Position numbers and translations under genes: made by a program. A DNA stretch of 7,188 nt, from assembly GCA_003555185.1 (NCBI GenBank), contig PWFZ01000474.1, positions 1 to 7,188 of the forward strand, in the 5' to 3' direction. The notes under the pieces were generated by a model, which had not been told where the DNA came from, ran no database searches, and saw nothing but the letters and a program-made list of their open reading frames with translations. Of the stretch, positions 6,282 to 7,188 are shown piece by piece; positions within the stretch are counted from its first letter, which is position 1; the number at the start of each line of letters is the position of its first letter. This DNA comes from Balneolaceae bacterium. Lineage in GTDB: Bacteria > Bacteroidota > Rhodothermia > Balneolales > Balneolaceae.

Positions 6282-7187
6282 TTAGTTTACAACCTCAAAC
6301 CGAGTGGAGCGGTTTTTTTCCTGGCGTGTATTTACATCCTGTACTCTAACTCGAAGTTCGTAAAGGCCGGGCTGAAGGTCGGCTGTTTCAATTTCAAGAT
6401 CTTCAATAAGGCGTTCTTCCTCACTTGTAAAGTTTAGTGTGAGTACAAATTCGGTTAGATCAGTATCTACCTCTCCTTGCTCATCAACCGGTAAAATCCG
6501 ATACGTAAGTTCGAACTGTGAGAAATTATTTGCCTGCATTTCCAAATTGTAAACCTCAAAATGAAGCACCAGCGTTTCTTTCCATGGAATTATCTGATCA
6601 TTAGCAACAATAAATGAAAACGGGGTATCTGAATCTTCATGCATTTGATATCCCAGCACAATGTCGGCAAACTGCAGGGAGTCGGGGTTTGACTGAAGTG
6701 GTTCCGGCTGTCGAAAATGACTGCTACCCAGACCGCGTAATTCTTTTGGATATGGAGTGTTATAAATAGGCTGCGAATCTTCGTCAGAATTCATCAACTG
6801 GACAGAGAAAGATTGATTTTTACGTTCGCTGTGCGGGAACTCATGCACGGTGTATGATATATCTCTTTGGGTATTTCTGTGCAGGCGAATGGCTGTAGTA
6901 TCCTGATAGCGTTCCGTTACATTCCACTCCTCATCATAAAATTGAAGGCTGTGAGAAAGTGAATAGTTAGGGAGCAGTTCCTCTGTGCTTGCGGCCTGTT
7001 CGATATCCTGAAGTGTAATGTTTGAAGGCCGGTTTCTGTGAAAATCTATGAGAAACGCTTCTTTAGGATTGCTTTCCAAAAAAGTAATCAGGTAAGGATT
7101 CCGGTCTTCATCTAAAAAGCGGTATTGGTAAATGCCTACCGGGATTTCAGGAATCTGACGCTGAAAAGATGAAAGTTGTCTGGATGC
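6282..7187 (-). CDS. C-terminal part of an uncharacterised beta-rich protein, possibly GWxTD-domain-like; N-terminus outside the window
   Basis: The frame is open up to the window edge, leaving 301 residues visible; a TTG at 7079 is internal and not a credible start. No catalytic motif is visible. The sequence is rich in alternating hydrophobic strands. Near the centre there is ETLVLHFEVYNLEM followed by a strand ending in LTYRILPV. The end (PGLYELRVRVQDVNTRQ, then RSTRFEVVN) reads like a final Ig-like or other beta-sandwich domain. The FEVYNL segment and the closing GxYxLxVxVxD strand recall the C-terminal region of GWxTD-domain proteins of Bacteroidota and relatives, but the defining GWxTD motif would lie outside the window, so this is a weak suggestion from memory. 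The gene converges on the DUF1684 operon; 23 bp separate the stop codons and no hairpin is seen there, so the 3' ends of the transcripts may overlap. Confidence 0.75.
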   Translation of the reverse strand, partial: ASRQLSSFQRQIPEIPVGIYQYRFLDEDRNPYLITFLESNPKEAFLIDFHRNRPSNITLQDIEQAASTEELLPNYSLSHSLQFYDEEWNVTERYQDTTAIRLHRNTQRDISYTVHEFPHSERKNQSFSVQLMNSDEDSQPIYNTPYPKELRGLGSSHFRQPEPLQSNPDSLQFADIVLGYQMHEDSDTPFSFIVANDQIIPWKETLVLHFEVYNLEMQANNFSQFELTYRILPVDEQGEVDTDLTEFVLTLNFTSEEERLIEDLEIETADLQPGLYELRVRVQDVNTRQEKNRSTRFEVVN

Positions 7188-7188
7188 C

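Overview
The window (about 45% GC by eye) looks like chromosomal DNA of a Bacteroidota/Balneolota-like bacterium. This rests on gene content (an M1 peptidase, a lipoprotein D-aminoacylase-type amidohydrolase and two DUF1684 lipoproteins), on the lack of Shine-Dalgarno sequences before any visible start, and on perfect matches to the Bacteroidota-type -7 promoter element TAnnTTTG before a lipoprotein gene. Placement below phylum level is a guess.

Layout, left to right. (1) 2-2413 (+): most of an M1 (gluzincin) aminopeptidase gene whose 5' end lies before the window. (2) 2414-2645: a convergent intergenic region holding two 81-bp copies (71/81 identical) of a composite element. Each copy has two perfect short hairpins, of related sequence but opposite orientation, 37 bp apart. 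(3) 2646-4193 (-): a lipoprotein of the N-acyl-D-amino-acid deacylase / D-aminoacylase amidohydrolase family. (4) 4194-4425: a divergent promoter region. (5) 4426-5337 and 5350-6258 (+): two paralogous DUF1684 lipoprotein genes 12 bp apart, very probably one operon. (6) 6282-7187 (-): the 3' part of a beta-rich protein of uncertain family, converging on the DUF1684 operon with only 23 bp between stop codons.

Functional theme. The M1 enzyme trims N-terminal residues from peptides, and the amidohydrolase family removes N-acyl groups from D-amino acids or related compounds. Both would suit salvage of peptides or cell-wall material at the envelope, but the genes are convergent, so co-regulation is not implied. 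The DUF1684 proteins have no established function. No tRNA, rRNA, CRISPR array, integrase or transposase is visible.

I did not find a clear new multi-gene system. The least explained items are the paired-hairpin repeat, whose two stem types differ only by compensatory base-pair exchanges, and the tandem DUF1684 lipoprotein operon with its unusual promoter region.
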